DNA from: Pullulanibacillus camelliae | GTDB taxonomy: Bacteria; Bacillota; Bacilli; Bacillales; Sporolactobacillaceae | Direction: 5' to 3' | Assembly (NCBI RefSeq): GCF_014642655.1 | Contig: NZ_BMIR01000007.1 | Span: 1-64,000 of the forward strand | DNA: 64,000 nucleotides | Shown: positions 34,691 to 43,594 of the stretch, one piece after another | How the letters are laid out: the number at the start of each line of letters is the position of its first letter | How positions within the stretch are numbered: the first letter of the stretch is position 1 | Program-made: the position numbers and the translations under genes | The notes under the pieces: model-generated | The model's database searches: none | What the model was told of the DNA's origin: nothing | What the model saw: the letters and a program-made list of their open reading frames with translations, nothing else

Positions 34691-34844
34691 GCTCCACTTC
34701 ATTTGTTGGCTCTCGAAGCCTTTTAACTCTAACAAGCTCCTTTCGTAATGCAGCCCTGATTTAATTTTTGTTTTTTTATTTATCAACATTCTGCCAAATT
34801 AACCTACGAATTGACAAGTGAGGAGCTTGTTTCGTTCATGATAA

Positions 34845-35001
34845 CTCGCGCCTGAAGGGGCTTACTGATCTCCCACTTCCCGCAGGAGTCTCGCGCCTTG
34901 TGCTCCCATCCACTTGACCAGGCAATGAAGCCTCTTTCATATTGGATGATGCCCTATACTAAGGACAAGGAGCGGGCACGCTTTTAAGCTCGGTTTTTCT
35001 A
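34845..35001 (+). repeat. Dispersed repeat family 1, copy C, right part
   Basis: From CTCGCGCCTG through CTGATCTCCCACTTCCCGCAGG, CATCCACTTGACCAGGCAAT and TTCATATTGGATGATG to CTCGGTTTTTCTA it is nearly identical to copy B, apart from a short internal deletion. Its last three bases, CTA, are the complement of the stop codon of the LtaS-like gene on the minus strand. Confidence 0.85.
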
Positions 35002-36888
35002 ATTTTTCTCAGACGATGGTGACCGTAAAAAGCGCAGCAAATCTCCGTACACGACATGATCTGATAGAATAAGGTCTTGATGGGCCGCTTCTTTAAGTGT
35101 TAGGCAATTTGACATCGCTACTTTTTCTCCAGTGGGCTGTTTGTAGCATTGATGGACATTGGCTGCATAAAGATAACGGTCGGAGATCGCACTGCCATCC
35201 CGTTGCACGGTAAAGCTTTTGCGTTTGTTTGAAAATAAATCAGCGCCAAACCCGATGAGATGGTCAGTAGATAGGCCAAGAAGATGAAGGATCGTCGGTC
35301 TAAGATCCACCTCGCCCCCTGTGGTGTGCATGACGTGTGATGAAGCGCCATCTAAGTTGGGAATATGAATAAATAAAGGAACCTTTTGCAATTTGTAATG
35401 TGAATAGGCTGTGATTTTATCCTCGCCTAATACGCTTGCCATTGCTGGATTGTGATTATCGGAAATGCCATAATGGTCACCGTATAAAATCACAACGGAT
35501 TGATCATACAAGCCAGTATCTTTAAGCCTTTGAAAGAAATATCTCAGCGCCTCATCTTGATAGCGTGCCGTTTGAAAATATCGGTTGACGACACCATCAC
35601 CAGTGTCTGCTCTCTTGAGAGAGGCTTCACCATGATCTAATAAAAATGGAAAATGGTTTGAGAGTAAGATGAATTTGGCATAAAAAGGCTGTTTGAGCCT
35701 GGCGAGCTTTGGGACAGCTTGTTTGAAAAAGGCTTTGTCCTTTAAGCCGTAATTAATGGTATTTTTTTCTGTCAAGTGAAAATCCTTTTCCGAATAAAAG
35801 TGATCATAACCTAGTGTCGCATACATAATGTCTCGATTCCAAAAGCTCTTATGATTGCCATGAAAGACGACGGAAGTATAGCCACTTTTGTCAAGGATAT
35901 GCGGTAAGGCCTGATAATGATTATGCGCATTCGTTGTATAGACTGCTCCTCTGGGCAAAGGATATAAAGCGTTGTCTATGAGAAATTCTGCATCAGAGGT
36001 TTTTCCTTGTCCGGTATTGTGATAAAAATGATCGAAATAAAAAGTGTCGCTTGTCAATTGATTGAGAAAGGGCGTCACCTCTTCACCATGAAGTTTATAA
36101 TGAATAAGAAAGTTTTGTGTGGATTCTAAGGAGACAAGAATGACATTTTTATGTTTGGCGATGCCGAAAAGATTCGGGTTAGGCGGCGTATAATTGGCTT
36201 TTACATAGTTTTCTACTTCTATGGTATCGGAATCATCGGCAAAGGCCTTTTGAGAAGAGGTCCGGATATTCATAATCATGTCGTAAATATGATAATTATA
36301 CAGTCCTAATAGTTTAACGAGTTTAGCTCGATCAAAGCCGCGGCTGAGGAGCTGTGGTCTCTGGCCTTCAGCAAGGGATAGATTAAAAAGAAATAAACAC
36401 CCTGCAATAATAAACATAGAACTGATATTGATCTTTTTATCAAACGCCCTGTCGTTGGTTTTCATTATAAATAATGTGGAGAGAATGCAAAGTGTATCGA
36501 GCCAATAGAGAAAATCATGTGGGGCCATTAAGGCCTGAGTGCTATTCCCCAACTGGCTAAAATTTTTGAATTGCATGAGATCCGGAACTGTTAAAAAATC
36601 ATTAAAAAAGCGATGATAAATTATATTAGCATATAAAATCACAGTAAAAGAAATAGTGAAGGCGCCTGTATAGAGCTTAAAAAGTCGCCCGTTAAAAAGC
36701 AGGGCGCATCCAAAAAAGAAAAAAGCAGTGCTTAAAGGCGAAATGAGCAAAATAAAGCCTTGCACATTGTTCTCAATATCCAAGTGGAATTCAAATAAAA
36801 AGGCAAGGTATGACTTTAACCAAAAGCAGAAAATGGTTAGCCATACCACATTCTTTGGGTTAATCGTTTGTAATTGGCTGTACTGCAT
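34999..36888 (-). CDS. LtaS-like lipoteichoic acid synthase / sulfatase-family membrane enzyme
   Basis: This 629-residue protein has five N-terminal membrane helices (within 1-175) and an extracellular sulfatase-type domain. LtaS polymerises glycerol phosphate from phosphatidylglycerol. The catalytic Thr297 lies in NTGQGKTSDAEF, and Glu255 in LVSLESTQNF equals the S. aureus LtaS metal ligand position. VILYGDHYGISDNHNP supplies the Asp-His pair, and EVTPFLNQLT matches the family. GGGAGG lies upstream of ATG 36888. The stop codon falls exactly at the edge of a family 1 repeat, so the very C-terminus may have been altered. It could equally be a YfnI/YqgS-type paralogue. Confidence 0.9.
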   Translation of the reverse strand: MQYSQLQTINPKNVVWLTIFCFWLKSYLAFLFEFHLDIENNVQGFILLISPLSTAFFFFGCALLFNGRLFKLYTGAFTISFTVILYANIIYHRFFNDFLTVPDLMQFKNFSQLGNSTQALMAPHDFLYWLDTLCILSTLFIMKTNDRAFDKKINISSMFIIAGCLFLFNLSLAEGQRPQLLSRGFDRAKLVKLLGLYNYHIYDMIMNIRTSSQKAFADDSDTIEVENYVKANYTPPNPNLFGIAKHKNVILVSLESTQNFLIHYKLHGEEVTPFLNQLTSDTFYFDHFYHNTGQGKTSDAEFLIDNALYPLPRGAVYTTNAHNHYQALPHILDKSGYTSVVFHGNHKSFWNRDIMYATLGYDHFYSEKDFHLTEKNTINYGLKDKAFFKQAVPKLARLKQPFYAKFILLSNHFPFLLDHGEASLKRADTGDGVVNRYFQTARYQDEALRYFFQRLKDTGLYDQSVVILYGDHYGISDNHNPAMASVLGEDKITAYSHYKLQKVPLFIHIPNLDGASSHVMHTTGGEVDLRPTILHLLGLSTDHLIGFGADLFSNKRKSFTVQRDGSAISDRYLYAANVHQCYKQPTGEKVAMSNCLTLKEAAHQDLILSDHVVYGDLLRFLRSPSSEKN

Positions 36889-36972
36889 ACCTGAAAAAAA
36901 CCTCCCTGTAGCACATCAGCTATAGCATATGTCGAAAGTGGGCAAGTTATGTTGACAAAATGTCGAACGCAT

Positions 36973-36993
36973 AAATCAAAATCATTATTATTT
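36973..36993 (+). promoter_or_regulatory. Zur-like operator 1 of the zinc ABC genes
   Basis: The 21-bp imperfect palindrome starts AAATC and ends ATTT, and matches the B. subtilis Zur box (AAATCGTAAT-n-ATTACGATTT) at 16-17 of 20 defined positions. A Fur-family regulator other than Zur is possible. Confidence 0.5.
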
Positions 36994-37030
36994 ACAAATT
37001 CAATAGAGGCAGTTAAAATTAACGTTAGCT

Positions 37031-37051
37031 AAATCAAAATAATTATCATTT
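37031..37051 (+). promoter_or_regulatory. Zur-like operator 2 of the zinc ABC genes
   Basis: This is a second 21-bp box, AAATCAAAAT-A-ATTATCATTT, 23 bases ahead of the ABC ATPase start. It also resembles a Fur box on the opposite strand (TGATAAT core), so the metal specificity is not certain. Confidence 0.55.
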
Positions 37052-37073
37052 AGAGATATTGAGGGATATAGGC

Positions 37074-37769
37074 ATGAGTCTGGCACTCGAATTAAAAAAT
37101 GTCACAGTACAATATCAAACAGATATTGCTGTTAAGAACGTGAGTCTTGCTGTTGAAGAGGGAGAATTTTTAATCATTATGGGGCCTAATGGTGGCGGAA
37201 AATCGACGTTAATAAAGGCCGTGTTAGATCTTGTTCCCTTAACAGCAGGAGAGATCACTATCAACGGGCAAAATCGCCAGCATTCCTTTGGGAAAATCGG
37301 TTACGTCCCCCAACAAAGCTATTTTGATCATAAGTTTCCAATTACGGTCAAAGATGTGATCCTGATGGGAAGATTGCCTGCAAAAATGCGTTGGTTTCAC
37401 AGGTATAGCGCACAGGATCATGAGATTGCCCAGCGCGTGATGGCGGATTTGAATATCGAACATTTAGCCCATAAAAATTTGGACGAGCTTTCAGGAGGAC
37501 AAAAGCAAAAAGTACTTATTGCGAGAGCGTTGTCCACTCATCCTGAAATCCTTGTCTTAGACGAGCCAACGACAAGCCTGGATCCACCTTCACGACTACA
37601 AATCTATAACATCCTGAAAACGTTAAATGAAAAGATGACCATTGTAATGATTAGTCATGATGATCAAACCATCAGTCAGTATGGGTCAACCATGATTTAT
37701 TTTAATAAGAGGATTCTTTATAAAGGCAAGGATTTTCCACCGCAGCTCCTTGTTTCAACGAATATATAG
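37074..37769 (+). CDS. znuC: Zinc/manganese-type ABC transporter ATPase (ZnuC/AdcC-like)
   Basis: This 231-residue ATPase energises metal import. It carries Walker A GPNGGGKST (about 37-45), the Q-loop in GYVPQQSYFDHKFP, the signature LSGGQKQKVLIARAL and Walker B ILVLDEPTTSLD. The YFDHKFPITVKDV segment is typical of cluster 9 (Zn/Mn) importers. GAGGGAT precedes ATG 37074. The permease gene follows after nine bases. No substrate-binding lipoprotein gene is adjacent, which is unusual for this class. Two Zur-like boxes in the promoter favour zinc. Confidence 0.88.
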   Translation: MSLALELKNVTVQYQTDIAVKNVSLAVEEGEFLIIMGPNGGGKSTLIKAVLDLVPLTAGEITINGQNRQHSFGKIGYVPQQSYFDHKFPITVKDVILMGRLPAKMRWFHRYSAQDHEIAQRVMADLNIEHLAHKNLDELSGGQKQKVLIARALSTHPEILVLDEPTTSLDPPSRLQIYNILKTLNEKMTIVMISHDDQTISQYGSTMIYFNKRILYKGKDFPPQLLVSTNI

Positions 37770-37778
37770 GAGGGCGTC

Positions 37779-38627
37779 ATGAAAATCGAATTTACACAGC
37801 ATATTTTAATGCATGCCTTGATCGGCGGCGTTATGGCAAGTATTATTTGTGGTATTATCGGCATTATTGTCTTGGAAAAAAGATTGGTGATGATGAGTGG
37901 AGGGATTGCCCATTCAGCTATTGGTGGGATGGGACTAGGCTATTTCTTTAACTTCGCTCCAATGATTGGTGCTGTCGTCGTCGCGGTGCTTGCTTCCTTA
38001 GGGATAGGGCGCTTTCAGAGAAGGCAAAACGAGACAAGCGATGTTTTGATCGGTATATTTTGGGCAGTGAGTATGGCGATCGGTGTCTTTTTAATGGATC
38101 TTGCTGGTAAGCAAGTTGAATTTGAGGAATATTTATTTGGTAACATCTTCACGATATCTACTTTGCAATTATGGTTGTTTTTAGGATTAATGCTTTTGCT
38201 TATTCTTGTTTTCATAGGGCTTTTTCATGCGTTTAAAGCCTATCTCTTCGATGAAGAATATGCCTCTGTTCAAGGTCTCAATGTCCGTTTTTTTGAATGG
38301 TTCCTCTTTATTGTCCTTGGTTTCACGACCATTTTGATGATAAAAGTTGTGGGCATGCTACTGGTCATTGCCTTGTACTCCGCACCGCCTGCTATTGCTA
38401 AACGGCTAACAAAAGTATTTTATCGCGTGATTATCTTGACGATTGTTTTAAATCTATTTTTTGTTCTTGTGGGTGTTGTCATTTCCTATGTCCTTCATAT
38501 TTCTTCCGGAACAGCGATTGTATTCCTCACTGGGATCACTTATTTTACAGTCATGACGATAGACCTGTTGCGGACCAAGCAACGTTTACGTCGGGACCGC
38601 CTAATCAATGAGGATACACAAACCTGA
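37779..38627 (+). CDS. znuB: Zinc/manganese-type ABC transporter permease (ZnuB/AdcB-like)
   Basis: This 282-residue integral membrane protein has eight or nine helices of the ABC-3 family. Family features include the N-terminal IIVLEKRLVMMSGGIAHSAIGG with its His, GRFQRRQNETSDVLIGIFWAVSMAIG in the middle, and LLVIALYSAPPAIAKRLTK near the C-terminus. AGGAGGGCGTC precedes ATG 37779. It forms an operon with the ATPase. The mug-type gene starts 25 bases further on and may be co-transcribed. Confidence 0.9.
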   Translation: MKIEFTQHILMHALIGGVMASIICGIIGIIVLEKRLVMMSGGIAHSAIGGMGLGYFFNFAPMIGAVVVAVLASLGIGRFQRRQNETSDVLIGIFWAVSMAIGVFLMDLAGKQVEFEEYLFGNIFTISTLQLWLFLGLMLLLILVFIGLFHAFKAYLFDEEYASVQGLNVRFFEWFLFIVLGFTTILMIKVVGMLLVIALYSAPPAIAKRLTKVFYRVIILTIVLNLFFVLVGVVISYVLHISSGTAIVFLTGITYFTVMTIDLLRTKQRLRRDRLINEDTQT

Positions 38628-38652
38628 ACTTATGCGAAAGGGGGAGGGGAGC

Positions 38653-39156
38653 ATGACAGCATCGCTACTCAGAGATGTGATTGCCAAGGATCTATCCATA
38701 TTATTTATTGGATTCAATCCAAGCCTACGGTCAGCGGAGGTAGGCCATCATTACGCCAGTCCCAATAATCGCTTTTGGACCATTCTTTATCGCTCCGGTC
38801 TTACGCCTTATCAATTATCTGCAGATGAGGATACTCACCTATTAAAATGGGGGTATGGGTCGACGAATATCGTCGACCGTCCCACAAAGGCGGCTGATGA
38901 GATTACTCCACAGGAGTATGCAGAAGGCAGAATAAAGCTAAAAGAAAAGCTAAAGACCTACCAGCCAAAATGTGCCTGCTATGTCGGGAAAGGTGTCTAT
39001 CTTCAATTTGCACGTTTAAAATCAGCACCATGGGGAAAACAAAGCTATTCACAAGTGGAGGGGATGATTGATTTTGTTGTGCCTTCATCCAGTGGACTTG
39101 TGCGGATGAAAATAGATGAAATCGTCTCGATTTATAGTCAATTAAAAAATTTGTAA
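38653..39156 (+). CDS. mug: Mismatch-specific DNA glycosylase (TDG/Mug family)
   Basis: This 167-residue glycosylase of the uracil-DNA glycosylase superfamily removes uracil or thymine from mismatches with guanine. The water-activating region reads IGFNPSLRSAEVGHHYASPNNRFW near residues 20-40. TNIVDRPTKAADEIT follows, and the C-terminal VPSSSGLVRM segment is the DNA-inserting loop. The purine-rich RBS GGGGGAGGGGAGC selects ATG 38653 over the open frame upstream, which overlaps the permease gene. Linkage to zinc transport is probably incidental. Confidence 0.9.
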   Translation: MTASLLRDVIAKDLSILFIGFNPSLRSAEVGHHYASPNNRFWTILYRSGLTPYQLSADEDTHLLKWGYGSTNIVDRPTKAADEITPQEYAEGRIKLKEKLKTYQPKCACYVGKGVYLQFARLKSAPWGKQSYSQVEGMIDFVVPSSSGLVRMKIDEIVSIYSQLKNL

Positions 39157-39163
39157 ATGGATA

Positions 39164-39466
39164 TTGACAGAGCTCATACTTTGTTTATATGATAGGTAGT
39201 ACATAAAATAATAGTATCAGCGTTGAAGAGAAACAGTAGTGAAGCTTTCCCTGGCACAGAAAACCGACGGTTGCTGCGAGTCGGTGCACAAAGTCTTTGC
39301 AAATTACCTCTCTGAGCTTCCTTTGTGAATTTTAGTAGCAAAGGACGGTGAGCAATCATCGTTAAACGTAAAGAAGTTGGGTTCGTTACACCGATTAAAT
39401 ATTAACGGATCTAAAAAGGATGGTACCGCGCATATAAAGCGCTCCTTTATGAGGAGCGCTTTTATT
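39164..39466 (+). promoter_or_regulatory. Promoter and T-box leader of tyrS
   Basis: TTGACA (39164-39169) and TATGAT (39188-39193) with 18-base spacing start the leader. Stem I contains ACCGAC / GTCGGT (around 39262-39285), and a probable specifier TAC (Tyr) lies at 39305-39307 in AAATTACCTC. The T-box sequence GGATGGTACCGCGC lies at 39418-39431 and the terminator AAGCGCTCC / GGAGCGCTT at 39437-39466. Uncharged tRNA-Tyr is expected to turn the gene on. Confidence 0.92.
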
Positions 39467-39605
39467 TATATCTTAAGAAGTATAGTTATACGCTAAAATG
39501 CCTGGTTCTGCATTGCAAATAGGTATAGCCGAGGTTTTTCTAAGATGGATGGTTGTTGCATTGTAAACAAGATAACTTTTAAGACACCGAATGGAGGAAG
39601 GTTTA

Positions 39606-40862
39606 GTGGATTTAATTCAGGATTTAGAGTACAGAGGATTATTGCTTCAAGTAACCGATAAAGAGGGTTTAAATAGCGCTTTACAGCAGCCACTCACGCT
39701 ATATTGTGGTTTTGATCCAACAGCGGATAGCTTACATGTCGGTAATCTTTTGCAAATCATCGTATTAAAAAGATTTCAAGATGCTGGACACCGACCGATT
39801 GCTTTAGTAGGTGGGGGGACAGGTTTGATCGGTGATCCTAGTGGACGCTCTAGTGAACGACAGTTAAATGAACAGAATATCGTCGAGGATTGGGGCAATA
39901 AATTAAAACAGCAGCTCTCACGCTTCCTTAATTTTACGGATGGTGATAATAAGGCCCTATTGGCCAATAATTATGACTGGCTCGGGAAGTTGACTCTCAT
40001 CTCATTCTTACGTGATATTGGCAAGCACTTCCCAGTAAACTACATGCTTTCTAAGGATTCTGTCACTTCCCGAATGGAAGCGGGTATTTCTTACACTGAA
40101 TTTAGCTACATGATGCTTCAGGCTTATGACTACTTAAATCTTTTTGAAAAAGAAGGCGTGCGTTTACAGATCGGCGGCAGTGATCAGTGGGGCAATATTA
40201 CCGCAGGTCTTGAATTAATCCGTCGCTCTGGTCATGAAGAACAGGCCTTTGGTCTGACCATGCCTCTTATAACCAATAGTGATGGTCAAAAATTGGGTAA
40301 ATCAATGGGCAATGGCATCTGGCTCGACCCAGAAAAAACGACACCTTATGAGTTCTACCAATTCTGGATTAATACCGACGACCGTGATGTCATTCGTTTT
40401 ATAAAATATTTTACGTTTCTATCAAAAGAGGAAATTGCTGAATTAGAAAAGGAAGTTGAAACGGCTCCAGAAAAACGCATGGCTCAAAAGCGTTTAGCAG
40501 AAGAACTCACAGCTTTTGTTCATGGTCCAGAAGCTTTGCAGCAAGCGATCAAAATTACTGAGGCGCTATTTAGCGGTGATATCAAGTGCTTATCTGCTGC
40601 TGATATTCGTCAAGGCTTTAAGGATGTGCCTACGTATGTGATGGAAGAGAAGGGTGAAATGAGCCTTGTTGACTTAATTGTGACTGCAGGTGTGACCCCA
40701 TCAAAACGGCAGGCACGTGAGGATATCCAAAATGGTGCCATTTACATTAATGGCGAACGACAAACGGATGTCAGCTATAGAGTGACCGAAAAGGATCGAA
40801 TTGAAGGACACTACCTTTTAATTCGTCGCGGCAAGAAGAAATACACATTGGTTCAATATTGA
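39606..40862 (+). CDS. tyrS: Tyrosyl-tRNA synthetase
   Basis: This class I synthetase of 418 residues charges tRNA-Tyr. The HIGH motif appears as DSLHVGNLLQ and the KMSKS motif as KLGKSMG. YCGFDPTA and QIGGSDQWGNITAG form the tyrosine pocket. A C-terminal S4 domain contains PSKRQAREDIQNGAIYINGE. GGAGG at 39593-39597 selects GTG 39606, eight bases away. The ATG at 39591 overlaps the RBS. It is regulated by the T-box leader and ends at a terminator. Length and sequence follow B. subtilis TyrS closely. Confidence 0.97.
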   Translation: MDLIQDLEYRGLLLQVTDKEGLNSALQQPLTLYCGFDPTADSLHVGNLLQIIVLKRFQDAGHRPIALVGGGTGLIGDPSGRSSERQLNEQNIVEDWGNKLKQQLSRFLNFTDGDNKALLANNYDWLGKLTLISFLRDIGKHFPVNYMLSKDSVTSRMEAGISYTEFSYMMLQAYDYLNLFEKEGVRLQIGGSDQWGNITAGLELIRRSGHEEQAFGLTMPLITNSDGQKLGKSMGNGIWLDPEKTTPYEFYQFWINTDDRDVIRFIKYFTFLSKEEIAELEKEVETAPEKRMAQKRLAEELTAFVHGPEALQQAIKITEALFSGDIKCLSAADIRQGFKDVPTYVMEEKGEMSLVDLIVTAGVTPSKRQAREDIQNGAIYINGERQTDVSYRVTEKDRIEGHYLLIRRGKKKYTLVQY

Positions 40863-40868
40863 TTGAAG

Positions 40869-40899
40869 AAAGCACATGATGGGCGCATCATGTGCTTTT
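40869..40899 (+). terminator. Intrinsic terminator of tyrS
   Basis: AAAGCACATGATG / CATCATGTGCTTTT forms a perfect long stem with a four-base loop. Confidence 0.88.
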
Positions 40900-41062
40900 G
40901 GTAACGTTAGAATGTATAACTTTGTGGAAGCCCTTTAAATGCCCCTTGGCTTTCTCCGCTTGAGGCTTGGCATATAAGTCAAGTTTCTGATGTCGATACT
41001 CGAATGAGCGCGCCTCTTTAGTGCCATATTAAGGATAGTCAATCGATGTGGAGGAGAGTTGG

Positions 41063-41998
41063 ATGGCAGAGAACATCAGTCGCTATGACCTTGAACGATT
41101 AGTTGAGGATAAACGTTGGCTCGCACAGCAGGGGGAGCTTGCTTCCTACATTCCGGAATTAAAGCGAGCCGATCCTTTACGCTTAGGGGTATCGATCACG
41201 ACGCTTGATGGTAAAACGCTTTCCGTAGGTCATTGTCAGGATGCTTTTTCTCTACAAAGCATCTCTAAAGTCCTCAGTTTAATAATGGCACTTATGGACA
41301 ATGGCTTTGATAACGTCTTTTCTAAAGTCGGCATGGAGCCTAGTGGTGAACCATTCAATTCTATCAGCAAGCTGGAAACGATGGAGAATCATATTCCTTT
41401 GAATCCGATGATTAATTCAGGTGCGATTGCGGTTAGTGCTTTAATTAAGGGAGACTCCGTGGCACATCGGTTTGAAAGGGTGCTCAACTTCATTCAGAAG
41501 ATTGCCGATGATTCGACCATTACTCTTAATGAAAAAGTGTATTTCTCAGAAAAGGCGACTGGGGATCGTAACCGCTCGCTGGCCTATTTTATGAAAAGTA
41601 CCGGGGTGATCGAGACCGATGTTGATGAAGCCCTTGATCTTTATTTTCGTCTTTGTTCTATTAACGTTACCTGCTGTCATCTCTCTAGAATTGGGGCCTT
41701 TTTGGCTAATAAAGGAGTGATTCCAGGGCAAAGGCAGCCGTTAGTAAGTGAGGATATTATAAGGGTCGCGAATACCATCATGTTCACTGCCGGTATGTAT
41801 AATGAATCTGGAGAAAGTGCGATCCGCACAGGTATTCCAGCAAAGAGTGGTGTGAGCGGAGGGATTTTGGCCGTTGCACCAGGGCGGATGGGGATTGGCA
41901 TTATTGGTCCCGCTATTAACAAAAAAGGAAATAGCATTGCTGGTTTAAGCTTGTTATCGGCTATTTCTAAAAGCTATGACTTGCACCTTTTAACCTAG
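41063..41998 (+). CDS. glsA: Glutaminase (serine-dependent, GlsA family)
   Basis: This 311-residue enzyme hydrolyses glutamine to glutamate and ammonia. The beta-lactamase-like fold shows the catalytic Ser-x-x-Lys in FSLQSISKVLSL, then GMEPSGEPFNS, NPMINSGAIAV and the Gly-rich TGIPAKSGVSGG segment. Length equals the family norm. GGAGGAGAG precedes ATG 41063. The GTG at 41048 overlaps that RBS and is rejected. It is a single gene with no adjacent amino-acid transporter. The GACAAGCATG-type inverted repeat after the stop (42015-42055) may end transcription. Confidence 0.95.
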   Translation: MAENISRYDLERLVEDKRWLAQQGELASYIPELKRADPLRLGVSITTLDGKTLSVGHCQDAFSLQSISKVLSLIMALMDNGFDNVFSKVGMEPSGEPFNSISKLETMENHIPLNPMINSGAIAVSALIKGDSVAHRFERVLNFIQKIADDSTITLNEKVYFSEKATGDRNRSLAYFMKSTGVIETDVDEALDLYFRLCSINVTCCHLSRIGAFLANKGVIPGQRQPLVSEDIIRVANTIMFTAGMYNESGESAIRTGIPAKSGVSGGILAVAPGRMGIGIIGPAINKKGNSIAGLSLLSAISKSYDLHLLT

Positions 41999-42062
41999 GA
42001 AAACTGATGAAATGAACAAGCATGTCATCCGAGTGGGAGACATCATGCTTGTCATCATGCTG

Positions 42063-43421
42063 TTAATGGATGCTTTGATGCATTTCTTGCTTTTGTAAGG
42101 TGATTAAACGCAAGGCGAGGCCAATCGCTCCAAGAGCAAGTCCGCAAATAAGCCCAACCCAATACCCATATGGCCCCAGCCCGGTATAAGCTGCCAGGAT
42201 ATAGCCAAGGGGAAGCCCAATGATCCAATAAGCAATGAGTGTAAGAATGAGTGCAACATTCACATCTTTATACCCACGTAGGGCACCTTGAATGGGGGCC
42301 TGTAGAGCATCAGAAAGTTGAAAAAACACAGCGTAAATAAGAAAATGGCTGGTCAGTTGAAGAACATGAGAATCTTCAGTATACAAGCGAGCAAACGACT
42401 CTCTAAAAGTATATAAAAAGATAGATAAGACGCAGGCGATGATGATCGCTAGACCAATACCTAAAAAACTATAGGTCTTGGCATCCTGATAACGCCCAGA
42501 GCCATTTTCATAGCCGACTGCTATCGTTAAGGCCATAGCAATGCTTAAGGGCACCATGAAGAGCAAGGCTTCAAAATTTAGAGCGGCCTGATGCGCCGCA
42601 ACAGTTACTGTACCATATCGACTCATAAACAAGGTGACTGCAGAAAAAATACTTGTCTCAAAAAATATAGCAAAGCCAATGGGGACACCAATTTTCAATT
42701 GCGCCTTCCACTCTTTAAAGGAAATTTTATAAACGTGTCGAAAAGGTTTATAGCTTGCAAAGGGATGCACACGGATGATAACAATAAGTGCAATTAACGC
42801 TATGATCCAATAAGTAATGGCAGTGGCATAACCCGTGCCGACACCACCGAGCCTTGGAAACCCAAACTTTCCAAATATGAATAAATAGTTAAAAAGAATA
42901 TTAATGGGTAATGAACAGAGCGTGATCACCATAGTAATAGTGGTTTTACCATGGGCGTCCATGAAATTGCGCAAAACACCATAGACAAATAAAGGAAGAA
43001 TGCCAATAGCAAGCGCATGAAGATAACGCTTAGCAATACTTTGAACCACTTCGGTCAATTCCATAGCATTTAAGATGGGCTGTAAAACAACACCACCAAT
43101 GATGACAACGGCTAAAGCGATAGCAATGGATAAATAAATTCCTTGCATTAAAGTGAAAGGGATTGCTCGCTGCCTTTTACGACCAAGATGGTTGGAAATG
43201 AGTGTGGTGATCGCAATCAATATACCAGATAAGCCTGTATATACAGGCATCCATAAACTGGAGCCAATGGCGACACCAGCAAGATCATTTGTCCCGGCGT
43301 GTCCTGACATAAGTGTGTCAAAAAAGCTCATGGCGGATAAGCCAATCTGGGTGACAAGAATCGGAAAGAGTAAGGTGAGAATCACTTTCAATTTTTCCGA
43401 TAGGCGATGTGTTGGATACAT
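42063..43421 (-). CDS. MATE-family multidrug/sodium antiporter
   Basis: This 452-residue protein with twelve hydrophobic helices belongs to the MATE family of cation-coupled exporters. Typical features are the duplicated LLFPILVTQIGLSAMSFFDTLMSGHAG start, LWMPVYTGLSGILIAITTL, and second-half segments LKIGVPIGFAIFFE and AAHQAALNFEALLFMVPLSIAMA. AAGGAAGG lies eight bases before ATG 43421. The frame upstream is open but lacks an RBS. The substrate is unknown. It is divergent from alaX and likely single. Confidence 0.92.
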   Translation of the reverse strand: MYPTHRLSEKLKVILTLLFPILVTQIGLSAMSFFDTLMSGHAGTNDLAGVAIGSSLWMPVYTGLSGILIAITTLISNHLGRKRQRAIPFTLMQGIYLSIAIALAVVIIGGVVLQPILNAMELTEVVQSIAKRYLHALAIGILPLFVYGVLRNFMDAHGKTTITMVITLCSLPINILFNYLFIFGKFGFPRLGGVGTGYATAITYWIIALIALIVIIRVHPFASYKPFRHVYKISFKEWKAQLKIGVPIGFAIFFETSIFSAVTLFMSRYGTVTVAAHQAALNFEALLFMVPLSIAMALTIAVGYENGSGRYQDAKTYSFLGIGLAIIIACVLSIFLYTFRESFARLYTEDSHVLQLTSHFLIYAVFFQLSDALQAPIQGALRGYKDVNVALILTLIAYWIIGLPLGYILAAYTGLGPYGYWVGLICGLALGAIGLALRLITLQKQEMHQSIH

Positions 43422-43530
43422 AAGATTCCTTCCTTTGACCAAGACAATATAGACCTATAGAAGTATACCATAGGCTCTGTCATTCTACATATAGTTGGGA
43501 TGATTTTTTACCGCATAGTAAGCTAGATAT

Positions 43531-43559
43531 TTCGACTCTGAGACGCTTGATGCTATAAT
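43531..43559 (+). promoter_or_regulatory. Promoter of the alaX-yojF-bshB2-yqkB unit
   Basis: TTCGAC (43531-43536) and TATAAT (43554-43559) are spaced by 17 bases, 36 bases ahead of the alaX start. Confidence 0.55.
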
Positions 43560-43594
43560 AGGGCTATAGATATTTGTTAGGTGGAGGAAACAGG

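Noticed and set aside
42015-42055. Strong terminator between glsA and the MATE gene
   Set aside because: An inverted repeat GACAAGCATG-type is present, but there is no T run on the plus strand, so it was mentioned only with glsA.
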